Assembly: GCF_013299165.1 (NCBI RefSeq)
Contig: NZ_JAAFKD010000020.1
Coordinates: forward strand, 22,576 to 86,575
DNA: 64,000 nt
From: Microcoleus sp. bin38.metabat.b11b12b14.051
GTDB lineage: Bacteria; Cyanobacteriota; Cyanobacteriia; Cyanobacteriales; Microcoleaceae
Direction: 5' to 3'
The notes below the pieces were generated by a model. That model worked only from the letters and a program-made list of their open reading frames with translations, did not search any database and was not told the origin of the DNA. Both the position numbers and the translations under genes were made by a program. Shown here in pieces: positions 46,182 through 55,028 of the stretch. Every line of letters begins with the position of its first letter. Position 1 is the stretch's first letter.

Positions 46182-47267
46182 GTGCAATCAAACACTGTTA
46201 TCAATCCGCCGAGCGATAAAGGCTCATCATCTCGTACAAAAGAGTTACCTTTTACTCTTGCTGATGTCAAAGCAGCCATTCCAGCCCATTGTTTTGAACC
46301 CTCGGCTTGGAGATCTCTAGCTTATTTCTTTTTGGATTTAGGGATTATCGCAGGCTTATATGCGATCGCCTACAGCCTCGATTCCTGGTTATTTTATCCA
46401 ATCTTCTGGTTCATGCAAGGAACCATGTTTTGGGCATTGTTTGTAGTCGGCCACGACTGCGGGCACGGTTCATTTTCTAAGAGCAAATGGCTCAACAACC
46501 TGATCGGACACCTCTCTCACGCACCAATTCTCGTACCATTCCACGGTTGGCGGATCAGCCACAGAACCCACCACGCGAATACAGGCAGCTTGGACAACGA
46601 TGAAAGCTGGTATCCCGTGTCGGAGAGCAAATACAATGAAATGACCTGGTACGAGAAGCTAGGACGTTTTTATCTGCTGTTATTTGCATATCCAATTTAT
46701 CTGTTTAAGCGATCGCCCGATCGGGTAGGTTCTCACTTCATGCCCGGTAGCCCGATTTTCCGTCCTTCCGAAAAAGCGGACGTATTGACGAGTTCCGCAT
46801 CCTTAGTGTTAATGGTAGCCTTTTTAGGCGCGTTAACCTATCAATTTGGTTGGCTGTTTTTACTCAAATTCTACCTAGTTCCCTACGTAGTATTTGTAAT
46901 CTGGCTGGATTTGGTAACATTCCTGCACCACACAGAATCCGATATTCCTTGGTATCGCGGAGATGACTGGTATTTCTTGAAAGGTGCGTTATCTACGATC
47001 GATCGCGATTATGGAATCATCAATTCCATCCATCACGACATCGGTACTCACGTAGCCCACCACATTTTCTTGACAATGCCGCACTATCACTTAAAGGAAG
47101 CAACAGAAGCAATTAAGCCTTTGTTGGGTGATTATTACCGCAAGTCAACCGATCCAATTTGGAAGAGCTTTATTCGCTCTTACTGGGATTGTCACTTTGT
47201 CTCCGATACAGGTTCTGGAGTTTACTACGAATCGCGTAACACTCGGAAATCGGCTGAAGCTAAGTAA
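46182..47267 (+). CDS. desB: Acyl-lipid omega-3 fatty acid desaturase
   Basis: DesB adds the omega-3 (Delta15) double bond to linoleoyl chains of membrane glycerolipids, using ferredoxin as electron donor. The 361-residue integral membrane protein starts with GTG at 46182 (GGAAAC 4-10 nt upstream). The three di-iron His boxes are HDCGH (91-95), HRTHH (127-131) and HVAHH (290-294). Flanking stretches such as VVGHDCGHGSFSKSK, 'ESWYPVSESKYNEMTWYEKL', 'GALSTIDRDYGIINSIHHDI' and 'GSGVYYES' are typical of DesB rather than DesA. Expression of the family rises at low temperature. A hairpin terminator follows (47296-47330). Confidence 0.95.
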   Translation: MQSNTVINPPSDKGSSSRTKELPFTLADVKAAIPAHCFEPSAWRSLAYFFLDLGIIAGLYAIAYSLDSWLFYPIFWFMQGTMFWALFVVGHDCGHGSFSKSKWLNNLIGHLSHAPILVPFHGWRISHRTHHANTGSLDNDESWYPVSESKYNEMTWYEKLGRFYLLLFAYPIYLFKRSPDRVGSHFMPGSPIFRPSEKADVLTSSASLVLMVAFLGALTYQFGWLFLLKFYLVPYVVFVIWLDLVTFLHHTESDIPWYRGDDWYFLKGALSTIDRDYGIINSIHHDIGTHVAHHIFLTMPHYHLKEATEAIKPLLGDYYRKSTDPIWKSFIRSYWDCHFVSDTGSGVYYESRNTRKSAEAK

Positions 47268-47295
47268 CTTCTAATCAACAATAGAATACACCAGC

Positions 47296-47330
47296 AAAAC
47301 CCGGCTTCTCAAAAAAACCGGGTTTTTCAT
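47296..47330 (+). terminator. Rho-independent terminator of desB
   Basis: A hairpin with arms AAAACCCGG and CCGGGTTTT around a 13-nt loop is followed by TTTCATT. It lies 29 nt after the desB stop codon and is a natural variant of the ACCCGG...CCGGGT repeat family. Confidence 0.8.
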
Positions 47331-47400
47331 TAATAACATTTGAGAAAGGCTATATATTTGGGGCGGGATCTCCGGCCCACCCCACAATAATTTTAAGTTG

Positions 47401-47848
47401 TAGGGTGCGTCAGTTTGGTAATTTTAAATAATCACTCCTAATCTAATTCTGACGCACCATTTATTTGAAGAGTGCGTCAGTGGTAGGGTGCGTCAGTTTG
47501 GTAATTTTAAATAATCACTGCTAATCTAATTCTGACGCACCATTTATTTGAGGAGTGCGTCAGTGGTAGGGTGCGTCAGTTTGGTAATTTCAAATAATCA
47601 CTGCTAATCTAATTCTGACGCACCATTTATTTGAGGAGTGCGTCAGTTGTAAGATTGTCAATTTGTAGCGAAAATCTCCCTAGCTGACGCACCCTACTTA
47701 ACTTTAGTGGTAGGGTGCGTCAGTTTGGTAATTTTAAATAATCACTGCTAATCTAATTCTGACGCACCATTTATTTGAGGAGTGCGTCAGTTGTAAGATT
47801 GTCAATTTGTAGCGAAAATTTCCTTAGCTGACGCACCCTACTTAACTT
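47401..47848. repeat. Tandem array of 83-bp units with TGCGTCAG / CTGACGCA ends
   Basis: Units begin with TAGGGTGCGTCAGTTTGGTA at 47401, 47484, 47567 and 47711. The first two are 83 bp. The third and fourth are lengthened by a segment that ends with CTGACGCACCCTACTTAACT. Each unit contains the inverted words TGCGTCAG and CTGACGCA, so every copy can fold. No coding capacity. Confidence 0.93.
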
Positions 47849-47854
47849 ACAGAT

Positions 47855-48445
47855 TTACAGATTACCTTGAAGAGCGATCGCAGTTGCGATCGTCCACGCA
47901 TCCACCAATAGCAGCAACAGCGTACAGAAGAGCAAAATCAGATACATCCAAGGCTGCGACAAAGGTCGAACATCCGTAGTATCAATACCCGTTTTCGCTT
48001 CCACCAAACGCACGAATTTACCAAATCCAGCCACCCGCATCGGTAACAAATAACCTTCACCCGCATGACTCAGAAAATAATATACTAAACCTCCTTGACC
48101 GGTCGATCGAGGTTTAAGAGCTTTCACCTCAGTCCAACGAAGCGACCAACCCTTGCGAAACACGCGCGGAAACCAGTTCGGATAGGTGACTTGAATCCCC
48201 TCCTCGCTGAGAATTACCCGTTCGCACAGCACGCCATACAAGCCCACAGCGCCGATCGCAATTGCCACCCACAGTGCTGCGGGCGAAACCGGTGCTTTCG
48301 TGACTTCCGACAAAAACGGTAAGGGAATACTCAGGGCGACGTACAAACTCAACAGCGTGATTCTAATTAGCGGAGAAAGCCGGAATACTGCCGGCTCAAA
48401 TACCGGGGGGGAAGATGGGGAAAGTGCGATCGGTTCTGCTGACAT
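47855..48445 (-). CDS. Conserved three-helix membrane protein of unknown function
   Basis: From ATG 48445 it has 196 residues (a TTG at 48505 would add 20). It shows a Pro-rich N-terminus, TM helices at about 27-46 and 54-72, a soluble middle with 'ERVILSEEGIQVTYPNWFPR' and 'FRKGWSLRWTEVKALKPR', which looks like a small PH-like fold, and a C-terminal TM (about 166-190, MYLILLFCTLLLLLVDAWTI). Similar proteins occur across cyanobacteria without assigned function. It converges with the desB repeats. Confidence 0.75.
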   Translation of the reverse strand: MSAEPIALSPSSPPVFEPAVFRLSPLIRITLLSLYVALSIPLPFLSEVTKAPVSPAALWVAIAIGAVGLYGVLCERVILSEEGIQVTYPNWFPRVFRKGWSLRWTEVKALKPRSTGQGGLVYYFLSHAGEGYLLPMRVAGFGKFVRLVEAKTGIDTTDVRPLSQPWMYLILLFCTLLLLLVDAWTIATAIALQGNL

Positions 48446-48554
48446 AACTGAAATTTGAGAAGCTGTATATTGATATTTTTGCACAGCTTTCTGGCTCGCG
48501 AACAAAACTCAGGCAAATATGAAAAACAAACTAATATCAATCCTGTTCAGATAA

Positions 48555-48913
48555 GATAAGACGGCGGTTGAAACCGCGCCTACAAAAACCAAGTCCGCCT
48601 CCGCGGACTGAAGAAAAAAAAGTAATTTTAACCGCCCACTCTTCAACTAAGATAAGACGGCGGTTGAAACCGCGCCTACAAAAACCAAGTCCGCCTCCGC
48701 GGACTGAAGAAAATAAAGTAATTTTAACCGCCCACTCTTCAACTAACATAAGACGGCGGTTGAAACCGCGCCTACAAAAACCAAGTCCGCCTCCGCGGAC
48801 TGAAGAAAATAAAGTAATTTTAACCGCCCACTCTTCAATTAAGATAAGACGGCGGTTGAAACCGCGCCTACAAAAACCAAGTCCGCCTCCGCGGACTGAA
48901 GAAAAAAAAGAGC
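48555..48913. repeat. Tandem array, 4 x 96 bp (GACGGCGGTTGAAACCGCG / TCCGCCTCCGCGGA)
   Basis: Units start at 48555, 48651, 48747 and 48843, the last being shortened. Each has two palindromic words: GGCGGTTGAAACCGCG(CC) and AGTCCGCCTCCGCGGACT. Long frames across both strands (48537-48974) only reflect this repeat and are not genes. Related single copies occur near 16995-17060 and 22800-22945. Confidence 0.95.
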
Positions 48914-49271
48914 CGTAGGGTGCGTCGCCATTAAAAATCCCCAAATAAAAATCGCTAGTCTGATAGCGACGCACCTATACTCTTGAAGAGTCGAGCAAAC
49001 AAAATCAATAATTATCTAACAACACTTGAGAGAAATGGTATAAGGTGCGTCGCCACTCGAAAAGTCGATTAAATAGCAGGGATTGTTGATGGCGACGCAC
49101 TCTACAAATACTCAGACAAATATGGAAAACAGGACTATATTTGCAGTGTTGAGTTTCGATCTAAAAGTCTATTCAGAAACTTTGATTCTTAACTGTTGAG
49201 TTTCTACAGCTTTGCAGAAGTTGGAATCTTGAGCGCGGAGTTATCAATTAACTCAAAACTCACAACTTCTA
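48914..49271. other. Intergenic region with GTGCGTCGCC / GGCGACGCAC hairpins
   Basis: Two hairpin repeats are seen, about 48916-48975 (GTAGGGTGCGTCGCCATTAA to ATAGCGACGCACC) and 49041-49104 (AAGGTGCGTCGCCA to TGGCGACGCAC). The same family occurs at 55.2, 56.5, 56.7, 57.07 and 57.15 kb. No gene. Confidence 0.8.
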
Positions 49272-49661
49272 TTAATCGACGGCTGTTAGTGCGGGTACAG
49301 TCAAAGGTTCTGATATTTGTCGGGATTTGGGGCGACCGGTGGCTGGCGTGCGATCGCCCGAAACTGCCCCTCGGGATCTGCTAAGATTGACGTTTGAGTA
49401 GGGGCCTTCGTTAATCTGCAAGCGATCGCAAGGAATTTTATCCGACAAAATTGCACTCGCCATCATCCCGGTGTGAATTTCCAATGCTGCGGCCCGCATC
49501 GCTTCAAACACTAAACGCTGTCCGGGAAATACCACTCGTTCAAAATACCAGTTAGGAATGTTACAGATGCGAGCAATTTGAATCTGACTGGTGGCGTTGA
49601 CGTAGCAGCAGAGAATTTTGCTGTCGGCGTCTGAGGGTACTGGGTCAAGAATTTGAGCCAT
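49272..49661 (-). CDS. DUF1830 domain protein
   Basis: The 129-residue protein carries the cyanobacteria-specific DUF1830 signature: ILCCYVNATSQIQIARICNI, 'PNWYFERVVFPGQRLVFEAM', 'ALEIHTGMMASAILSDKIPC' and DRLQI. The C-terminal 35 residues are low-complexity and not conserved. No signal peptide or TM helix. The family function is unknown. It is alone and divergent from the radical-SAM gene. Confidence 0.92.
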   Translation of the reverse strand: MAQILDPVPSDADSKILCCYVNATSQIQIARICNIPNWYFERVVFPGQRLVFEAMRAAALEIHTGMMASAILSDKIPCDRLQINEGPYSNVNLSRSRGAVSGDRTPATGRPKSRQISEPLTVPALTAVD

Positions 49662-50026
49662 AACTGCTGAGGGGCTTTGCCTAAAAGTTTTAGTTATCTT
49701 ATTAGGCTAACATCTTGCGATCCCGGCCTGTTGTAAAGCCGACTACCAACTGAATAACACATGAGAGACCGATCGCCCAAAACTTTCTATGTCTCAGAAT
49801 AAAAATCTGCTTTTCGACTCCTAGCTGCGATTTTTAGTCAAAATAGGCTGTATTTCCCGAAAAAGCTGCTTTTTTCGGCTGCTGTCGCCCACCGACACCC
49901 ACAAGCTCGCCGTTAGGCATCTTAGCAAAAATTAAAAATATTTAATATTAAATTGCGAAAATTAGAGATAATGTAAAGTTATATTAAAAGAATATAAACA
50001 TAGTTAAAAAAGTTCCACATTAGGAT
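49662..50026. other. Divergent intergenic region
   Basis: No gene seen. It should carry the promoters of the DUF1830 (-) and radical-SAM (+) genes. The 3' part is very A+T-rich (49925-50010). TTAGGAT at 50018-50024 is the likely ribosome-binding site for the next gene. Confidence 0.5.
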
Positions 50027-51616
50027 ATGGCAACCATGGAAAACCAAGAAAACCGAGTTTTGTACGTTCGCCTCCCTTGCAATCCGATTTTCCCGATCGG
50101 AGTTGTGTATCTTTCGGATCACGTGCACAAGCTGTTTCCCGATGTCCAACAGCGGATTTTCGACTTAGGCGCAGTACCGCCGCTGGATTATGCGAAAGGT
50201 TTGGATGCGATCATCGATGAGTTTAAGCCAACGCTGTTGGTTTTCTCTTGGCGGGATATTCAAATTTACGCGCCCGTCGGCGGTAGAGGCGGTAATCCGC
50301 TGCAAAATGCCTTCGAGTTTTACTACGCCAAAAATCTGCTGACCAAGTTCCGGGGTGCGATCGGGGGATTGCGTTTAGCTACGTCTTACTATACCGAACT
50401 CTGGCGCAATCTGGGACTAATTAAGCGCGGATTGAAGCGGGCCCGGAAATACTGCCCGGAAGCTCGTGCAGTGGTCGGTGGTGGCGCTGTGAGCGTGTTT
50501 TACGAGCAGTTGGGGCGCAGTTTGCCGACGGGGACAGTGGTTTCGGTGGGCGAAGGTGAAGCTTTGCTGGAGAAGTTGATTAAAGGCGAAGATTTGGCGC
50601 AGGAAAGGTGTTATGTAGTAGGAGAAACTGTACCGCGCGATCGACTAATTCACGAAAAGCCAGCCAACATCGAGAAAACGGCTTGCAATTACAACTACAT
50701 CGAAACCATTTGGCCGGAATTTTCCTATTATCTACAGGATATGGACTTCTACCTCGGAGTCCAAACCAAGCGCGGCTGTCCTCACAATTGCTGTTACTGT
50801 ATTTATACGGTGATTGAAGGCAAGCAAGTGCGGATCAATCCGGGGGATGAGGTGGTGGCGGAGATGCGCCAATTGTACGATCGAGGTATCCGCAACTTCT
50901 GGTTTACCGACGCTCAATTTATCCCCGCGCGCAAATTCATCGATGATGCGATCGAATTATTGCAAAAAATCATCGCCTCCGGGATGACAGACATCCACTG
51001 GGCTGCGTACATCCGCGCCGACAATCTCACACCCGAATTGTGCGATTTGATGGTAAAAACGGGAATGAATTACTTTGAAATCGGCATCACCAGCGGTTCC
51101 CAGGAACTGGTTCGCAAAATGCGGATGGGCTACAACTTGCGCGTAGTTTTGGAAAATTGCCACGATTTAAAAGCCGCCGGTTATAACGATGTAGTTTCGG
51201 TAAATTATTCATTCAACGTCATTGACGAAACCTTTGAAACCATCAGACAAACTATTGCCTATCATCGGGAATTAGAACGAATTTTCGGAGTTGACAAAGT
51301 AGAACCGGCGATTTTCTTCATCGGCTTGCAGCCGCACACAATTTTAGAAGAATATGCCTTCAAACAGGATATTCTGAAACCAGATTACGATCCGATGAGT
51401 TTGATGCCTTGGACAGCGCGCAAATTGCTGTGGAATCCCGAGCCTTTGGGTTCGTTTTTCGGACAAATTTGTTTAGAAGCTTGGCAGAGAAATTCCAATG
51501 ACTTCGGGCGAGAAGTGATGGCAATATTGGAGGAAAAACTCGGCTGTGCTGATTTAGAAACAGCTTTGACTGCACCAGTTGAAGTTAAGGATAAACAGTT
51601 AACTGCTGTTCGTTGA
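50027..51616 (+). CDS. B12-binding-type radical SAM protein (PSII high-light acclimation type)
   Basis: The 529-residue protein has a B12-binding-like N-terminal domain (about 1-200: VLYVRLPCNPIFPIGVVYLS, then ARAVVGGGAVSVFYEQLG) and a radical-SAM TIM barrel (about 240-470) with the iron-sulfur motif CPHNCCYC (Cys-x3-Cys-x2-Cys, in TKRGCPHNCCYCIYTVIEGK). The conserved IRNFWFTDAQFIPARKFIDD and 'YFEIGITSGSQELVRKMRMG' follow. Close cyanobacterial relatives are annotated, as I recall, as a photosystem II high-light acclimation radical-SAM protein; its substrate is unknown to me. ATG 50027 and ATG 50036 are both possible starts (AGGA at 50020). Confidence 0.88.
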   Translation: MATMENQENRVLYVRLPCNPIFPIGVVYLSDHVHKLFPDVQQRIFDLGAVPPLDYAKGLDAIIDEFKPTLLVFSWRDIQIYAPVGGRGGNPLQNAFEFYYAKNLLTKFRGAIGGLRLATSYYTELWRNLGLIKRGLKRARKYCPEARAVVGGGAVSVFYEQLGRSLPTGTVVSVGEGEALLEKLIKGEDLAQERCYVVGETVPRDRLIHEKPANIEKTACNYNYIETIWPEFSYYLQDMDFYLGVQTKRGCPHNCCYCIYTVIEGKQVRINPGDEVVAEMRQLYDRGIRNFWFTDAQFIPARKFIDDAIELLQKIIASGMTDIHWAAYIRADNLTPELCDLMVKTGMNYFEIGITSGSQELVRKMRMGYNLRVVLENCHDLKAAGYNDVVSVNYSFNVIDETFETIRQTIAYHRELERIFGVDKVEPAIFFIGLQPHTILEEYAFKQDILKPDYDPMSLMPWTARKLLWNPEPLGSFFGQICLEAWQRNSNDFGREVMAILEEKLGCADLETALTAPVEVKDKQLTAVR

Positions 51617-51621
51617 TTTCC

Positions 51622-51689
51622 TGGTTTGTAGTAAGGACTTCAGTCCTAAAAAATTAAGAATGGAAGGACTAAAGTCCTTACTACAAACT
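51622..51689. repeat. Hairpin repeat (GTAGTAAGGACTTCAGTCC family)
   Basis: Arms GGTTTGTAGTAAGGACTTCA and its complement around an AAAAATTAAGAATGG loop directly after the radical-SAM gene; possible terminator. Confidence 0.85.
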
Positions 51690-51748
51690 AAAAAATAATA
51701 GATCCGTCGAGACTCAAAAAAATAAATTATAAATCGGAGATAAAAACC

Positions 51749-52723
51749 ATGACATTTATCGATCCCAGGACAGATTTTGCCTTTAAGAAAATCTTTGCTT
51801 CCGCATCAAGCAAGCCAATTCTCATCAGCTTTTTAAATGCCATAATTTATCAAGGGAATCCCACGATTCAAGATTTACAAATTATCGACCCGTATCAAGC
51901 CGGAGAAGTTCTGGGTTCTAAAGACTCATATTTAGATGTCAAAGCAACCCTCGATAACGGGACGATCGTGATTATCGAAATGCAAGTTTTGAATGTTAAA
52001 GCCTTTGAAAAACGGATTGCCTACAATGCGGCGAAAGCTTACGGAAATCAACTGACGCGGGGCAAGGGCTACGTAAATTTAGACCCGGTAATTGCCATCA
52101 CAATTACAGATTTTATTTTGTTTGAAAACACAAACAAAGTAATTTCACGTTTTTCTTTTAGAGAAGAGGAAGAACACTTTGATTATATCTGTCCGACAAT
52201 GACGCTGATTTTTGTGGAATTACCGAAATTTCATAAATCTCTTGATGAGTTAGAGTTGCTAGTTGACAAGTGGATTTATTTCATTAAAGAAGCACCGAGT
52301 TTAGAAATGATTCCAGAATCGCTGGAAACAACTACACCAATTCAGCAAGCTTTTGATATTGCTAATGCCGTGAACCTCAGTCGCAAAGAATTAGATCAAT
52401 TGGAGGCACAGGTGTTTTATCTGCAAGATCAGCAAAGGTCGAGAGAAGAAATTTTAGAAACAGGATTAGAAAGGGGTTTGGAGCAGGGTTTGCAGCAGGG
52501 TTTGCAGCAGGGTTTGCAGCAGAGTTTGCAGCGTCAAATTAATACTGTGATTCGTTTACTGGAACGAAAGTTGGGAACGTTGGATGAGTCAATTAAATCT
52601 AGGATTGCACAGTTATCTAGCGATCGACTCGATAATTTGACAGAAGCTGTGCTTGATTTTAATAGCGCGGACGATTTGGTGAATTGGTTGCAGGAAATGG
52701 GCGATCGATCTTCATTCAGTTGA
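51749..52723 (+). CDS. Rpn family nuclease / PD-(D/E)XK putative transposase
   Basis: The 324-residue protein has the full Rpn nuclease signature: FIDPRTDFAFKKIFA (Asp9), DSYLDVKATLDNGTIVIIEM (Asp63, Glu77, then Gln79), and 'YNAAKAYGNQLTRGKGY'. Rpn proteins are DNA endonucleases linked to recombination; many cyanobacterial copies are labelled transposases but no transposition is shown. Residues about 233-250 are a GLEQGLQQGLQQGLQQ tandem repeat from a short DNA repeat, which may vary in length. The C-terminus (255-324) is helical. GGAGA lies about 10 nt before the ATG. Confidence 0.88.
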   Translation: MTFIDPRTDFAFKKIFASASSKPILISFLNAIIYQGNPTIQDLQIIDPYQAGEVLGSKDSYLDVKATLDNGTIVIIEMQVLNVKAFEKRIAYNAAKAYGNQLTRGKGYVNLDPVIAITITDFILFENTNKVISRFSFREEEEHFDYICPTMTLIFVELPKFHKSLDELELLVDKWIYFIKEAPSLEMIPESLETTTPIQQAFDIANAVNLSRKELDQLEAQVFYLQDQQRSREEILETGLERGLEQGLQQGLQQGLQQSLQRQINTVIRLLERKLGTLDESIKSRIAQLSSDRLDNLTEAVLDFNSADDLVNWLQEMGDRSSFS

Positions 52724-53108
52724 CAGTTGACAGCGAAAATTTGATCAAACTTTTGTGGGATGGGCTTTGAGCATCGTCCTAAATATACAATTTAAGTGTG
52801 CCTTGCGTATCTTGTCTGTAGCATTTTAAATTTCATAAATAGCGATCGCACATTATGCCCCAATACGGTTCAATTAAGACGGTTCACCGGGAAAAACGAT
52901 GTGATAAATAGACGCGCTGCGATTGCTTTCCCGAAGCGCAATGACAAATAAACCTTAAGTTAACCGTATTGCATTTTATTTGACTAAAAACTTTAAAATA
53001 AGCAGAAACATATTTATTCCCGCTCCCGGACTGAGAAAAGTTGCCCCCTGTCAAAACTTGTGATATATTAATTTTAGGGAATCTTTATTAAGGAGTTTCC
53101 AGAGTTAA
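52724..53108. other. Intergenic region with a MITE-like element
   Basis: No gene. It contains a GGGATGGGC... motif near 52757 and the element at 52861-52971 described separately. AAGGAG at about 53090 serves hicB. Confidence 0.5.
52861..52971. mobile_element. MITE-like element sharing an inner core with 6334-6426
   Basis: Terminal inverted repeats CAATACGGTT (52861-52870) and AACCGTATTG (52962-52971) bound a 111-bp element. The inner segment GCGATTGCTTTCCCGAAGCG (52919-52938, continuing CAATGAC) is close to the reverse complement of the core at 6362-6390. So the same core sits in two different terminal shells. Confidence 0.6.
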
Positions 53109-53351
53109 ATGCTTACTAAGTACATCACTACGGCCATGCAGAAAGCAATCTATGAGTTGCTTGAAGACGGTACTTTCTACGGTGAAATTCCTGAGTGTCA
53201 AGGTGTATGGGGCAATGCTGCGACGCCTGAAGCTTGCCGCGAAGATTTGCAAGACGCTTTGGAAGGATGGATTATCTTAGGGTTGCGTTTTAGCCACACT
53301 TTACCTATCCTCAACGGTATTGACCTGAATATTAGCCAAGAGGTTGCCTAA
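53109..53351 (+). CDS. hicB: HicB-like antitoxin
   Basis: The 80-residue protein has the HicB partial RNase H-like fold: YELLEDGTFYGEIPECQGVW, then GNAATPEACREDLQDALEGW. There is no C-terminal DNA-binding domain beyond residue 80, as in the short HicB group. HicB neutralises HicA by direct binding. AAGGAG lies about 13 nt upstream. Its stop codon shares one base with the hicA start (TAATG), so translation is coupled. Antitoxin-first order is seen in many cyanobacterial hicBA pairs. Confidence 0.92.
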   Translation: MLTKYITTAMQKAIYELLEDGTFYGEIPECQGVWGNAATPEACREDLQDALEGWIILGLRFSHTLPILNGIDLNISQEVA

Positions 53352-53569
53352 TGCCGACCTTTGGGCCAATTAGTCGCCGCGATTTAGTTCAGTATTTGAG
53401 AGAGGTTGGTTTTGACGGGCCTTACCCTGGTGGGAAGCATCAATACATGGTAAAAGGTGAATTGAAGCTGACAATTCCCAATCCTCATCAGGGAGATATC
53501 AGTCAAGCATTGTTATCTAGGATATTACGTCAAGGCAATATTACCAGAGATGAGTGGGAAGGGTTATAA
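53351..53569 (+). CDS. hicA: HicA-like mRNA interferase toxin
   Basis: The 72-residue protein has the small dsRBD-like HicA fold: SRRDLVQYLREVGFDGPYPG, then GGKHQYMVKGELKLTIPNPH, with His in the GGKHQYM motif as the catalytic residue, then 'ISQALLSRILRQGNITRDEW'. HicA cleaves mRNA independently of ribosomes. It starts on the hicB stop codon (one-base overlap) and forms a type II toxin-antitoxin pair with it. Confidence 0.94.
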   Translation: MPTFGPISRRDLVQYLREVGFDGPYPGGKHQYMVKGELKLTIPNPHQGDISQALLSRILRQGNITRDEWEGL

Positions 53570-53737
53570 AATTGATTAACTTTTGTTTAAATATCCTCAA
53601 TACTGTTATTCAATCAAAAATTATATAAATTTAGGGTGCATTTTATTAGCTGAGCTCGAAAAAATTGTATGTTCTTTCTAATTTAGGCATAATTAGAAGA
53701 ATAAAAGTCTGTATTACCAAAAGAGCGATCGCACATT

Positions 53738-54337
53738 ATGCCCTACAGTCAATTTACAATTACTAGAGCTAAAAAAGACTTTCATTTAACTATCGTGGAG
53801 GGAAGTCGGTTTTTTCCACAGGTAGAATCAATTAATCCCAGTCCGAGATTGAGTAGCGAATTAGAAGATTTGCCTTGGACGATCGCAGTTAATTCAGAAA
53901 AAGCCCGATCTGAAGCCATTGTCTACCCAGTTTTGCAAGAAGTCCGACGCTTGATGAACCGCCAAATCAGTTTATTTTCGGGACGGGAATTCAATGTCGA
54001 TCCCAGTTGCGATCTCAACGGATACGTAGATTTTTTAATTAGCCGATCGCCCGAACAGCTTACCGTAGAAGCGCCCGCGATCGTAGTGGTGGAAGCAAAA
54101 AAAGCCGATTTGAACGAAGGGATCGGTCAATGTATTGCTGAAATGGTAGCGGCACAGCGCTTTAACGAAGCAGCAGAACACCCGATCGCAACTATTTACG
54201 GTTGTATCAGCAGCGGCACTCAATGGCGCTTTCTCAAGCTTTCAGGAACCACGGCTGCGATCGACCTTACCGATTATCCCCTGCTTCCTGTGGAAAATAT
54301 CTTAGGATTTTTGGTGTGGATGGTTCAACAAAATTAG
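53738..54337 (+). CDS. PD-(D/E)XK nuclease-fold protein
   Basis: The 199-residue protein shows a restriction-endonuclease-like core: Glu59 (RSEAIVYPVLQEVRR), Asp98 (LNGYVDFLISRS), Glu119-x-Lys121 (IVVVEAKKADLNEGIGQCIA) and Gln131. The pattern E-(x)n-D-(x)20-ExK-(x)9-Q matches the PD-(D/E)XK superfamily. Cyanobacteria have many such stand-alone proteins without known target. It lies beside hicBA and an Rpn nuclease, in an accessory block. No partner methyltransferase is visible. GCGATCGC overlaps the region just upstream of the ATG. Confidence 0.8.
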   Translation: MPYSQFTITRAKKDFHLTIVEGSRFFPQVESINPSPRLSSELEDLPWTIAVNSEKARSEAIVYPVLQEVRRLMNRQISLFSGREFNVDPSCDLNGYVDFLISRSPEQLTVEAPAIVVVEAKKADLNEGIGQCIAEMVAAQRFNEAAEHPIATIYGCISSGTQWRFLKLSGTTAAIDLTDYPLLPVENILGFLVWMVQQN

Positions 54338-54352
54338 TTGGATGCGACTGAT

Positions 54353-54751
54353 TCACTCACTTTTGTTCAAATACCTTTCAATCAGGACGATCGCCACTAT
54401 ATCATCTACCGGCCGCGGCGGAGTCCGCATCCCCTGGGGAATCAAGCGAGTAAGTCCCGTCGGTGGGTACATTTCCCAGTAACGAGTCCTGGCTTCCAAG
54501 CTGCTGTATCTCTCGTCAATCTGGATAATTTTTATAAAGGGTGACAAACTCTGACTGAGTTTTTGTTTCCAACTTTTGGAAGTTGTTTGATCTCCCATGA
54601 CTAATAACTCAATGGGAAACTGCTTGCACAGAGATTGAATGGTAGATACTGCTGCATCGGAAAGAATAACTTGATGGTAGGAAACATTCTTGTCTCTACT
54701 CATGACGGCGATGCCGCACTTGTCTTTACCCGGATCGAAACCTAAAATCAT
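54353..54751 (-). CDS. YqgF/RuvX-like RNase H-fold protein
   Basis: From ATG 54751 (AGGA 12 nt upstream) the protein has 132 residues; an in-frame ATG at 54799 would add 16 residues before the conserved start. Family acidic sites are present: MILGFDPGKDKCGIAVM (first Asp), IKIIQIDERYSSLEARTRYW (Glu) and PPRPVDDIVAIVLIERYLN (Asp). YqgF-type proteins process pre-16S rRNA or act as Holliday-junction resolvase-like nucleases. The chromosome may encode another, more canonical, YqgF; this one is divergent. It is convergent with the PD-(D/E)XK gene, 15 nt apart. Confidence 0.82.
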   Translation of the reverse strand: MILGFDPGKDKCGIAVMSRDKNVSYHQVILSDAAVSTIQSLCKQFPIELLVMGDQTTSKSWKQKLSQSLSPFIKIIQIDERYSSLEARTRYWEMYPPTGLTRLIPQGMRTPPRPVDDIVAIVLIERYLNKSE

Positions 54752-54941
54752 ATTTATTAGTCCTGTGTTAATAAGTTTGTAGTTGTGCTTCAGCGCCAAG
54801 CGACCTATATCTAATCTGACACTTGCATTAAAGAATGTCTCAAAATCTTTGCGGGCGATCGTACTTATTTTGCTTGACTTTTTTGTAGGATTGACATATT
54901 ATATCATCATGGGAATCCGTGCGGCCATATAATATCTAAAA

Positions 54942-55014
54942 TCAGAAACCAAGTTTTTGCCACAATCTTTGATTCCGCGTTTTGAGCGATCGAAAAAACC
55001 CGGTTTCTTTGACC
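54942..55014. repeat. Single copy of the 84-bp AGAAACCRRGTTTTTGNCACAA repeat
   Basis: The segment ATCAGAAACCAAGTTTTTGC to AACCCGGTTTCTTTGACCCC is a diverged copy of the unit found in tandem at 56801-57062, about 2 kb away. Confidence 0.8.
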
Positions 55015-55028
55015 CCCGCAGCAAGATT

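Noticed and set aside
47401-48913. Regular arrays that could look like CRISPR or VNTR genes
   Set aside because: Units are tandem (83 and 96 bp) without unique spacers; the open frames across them only mirror the repeat.
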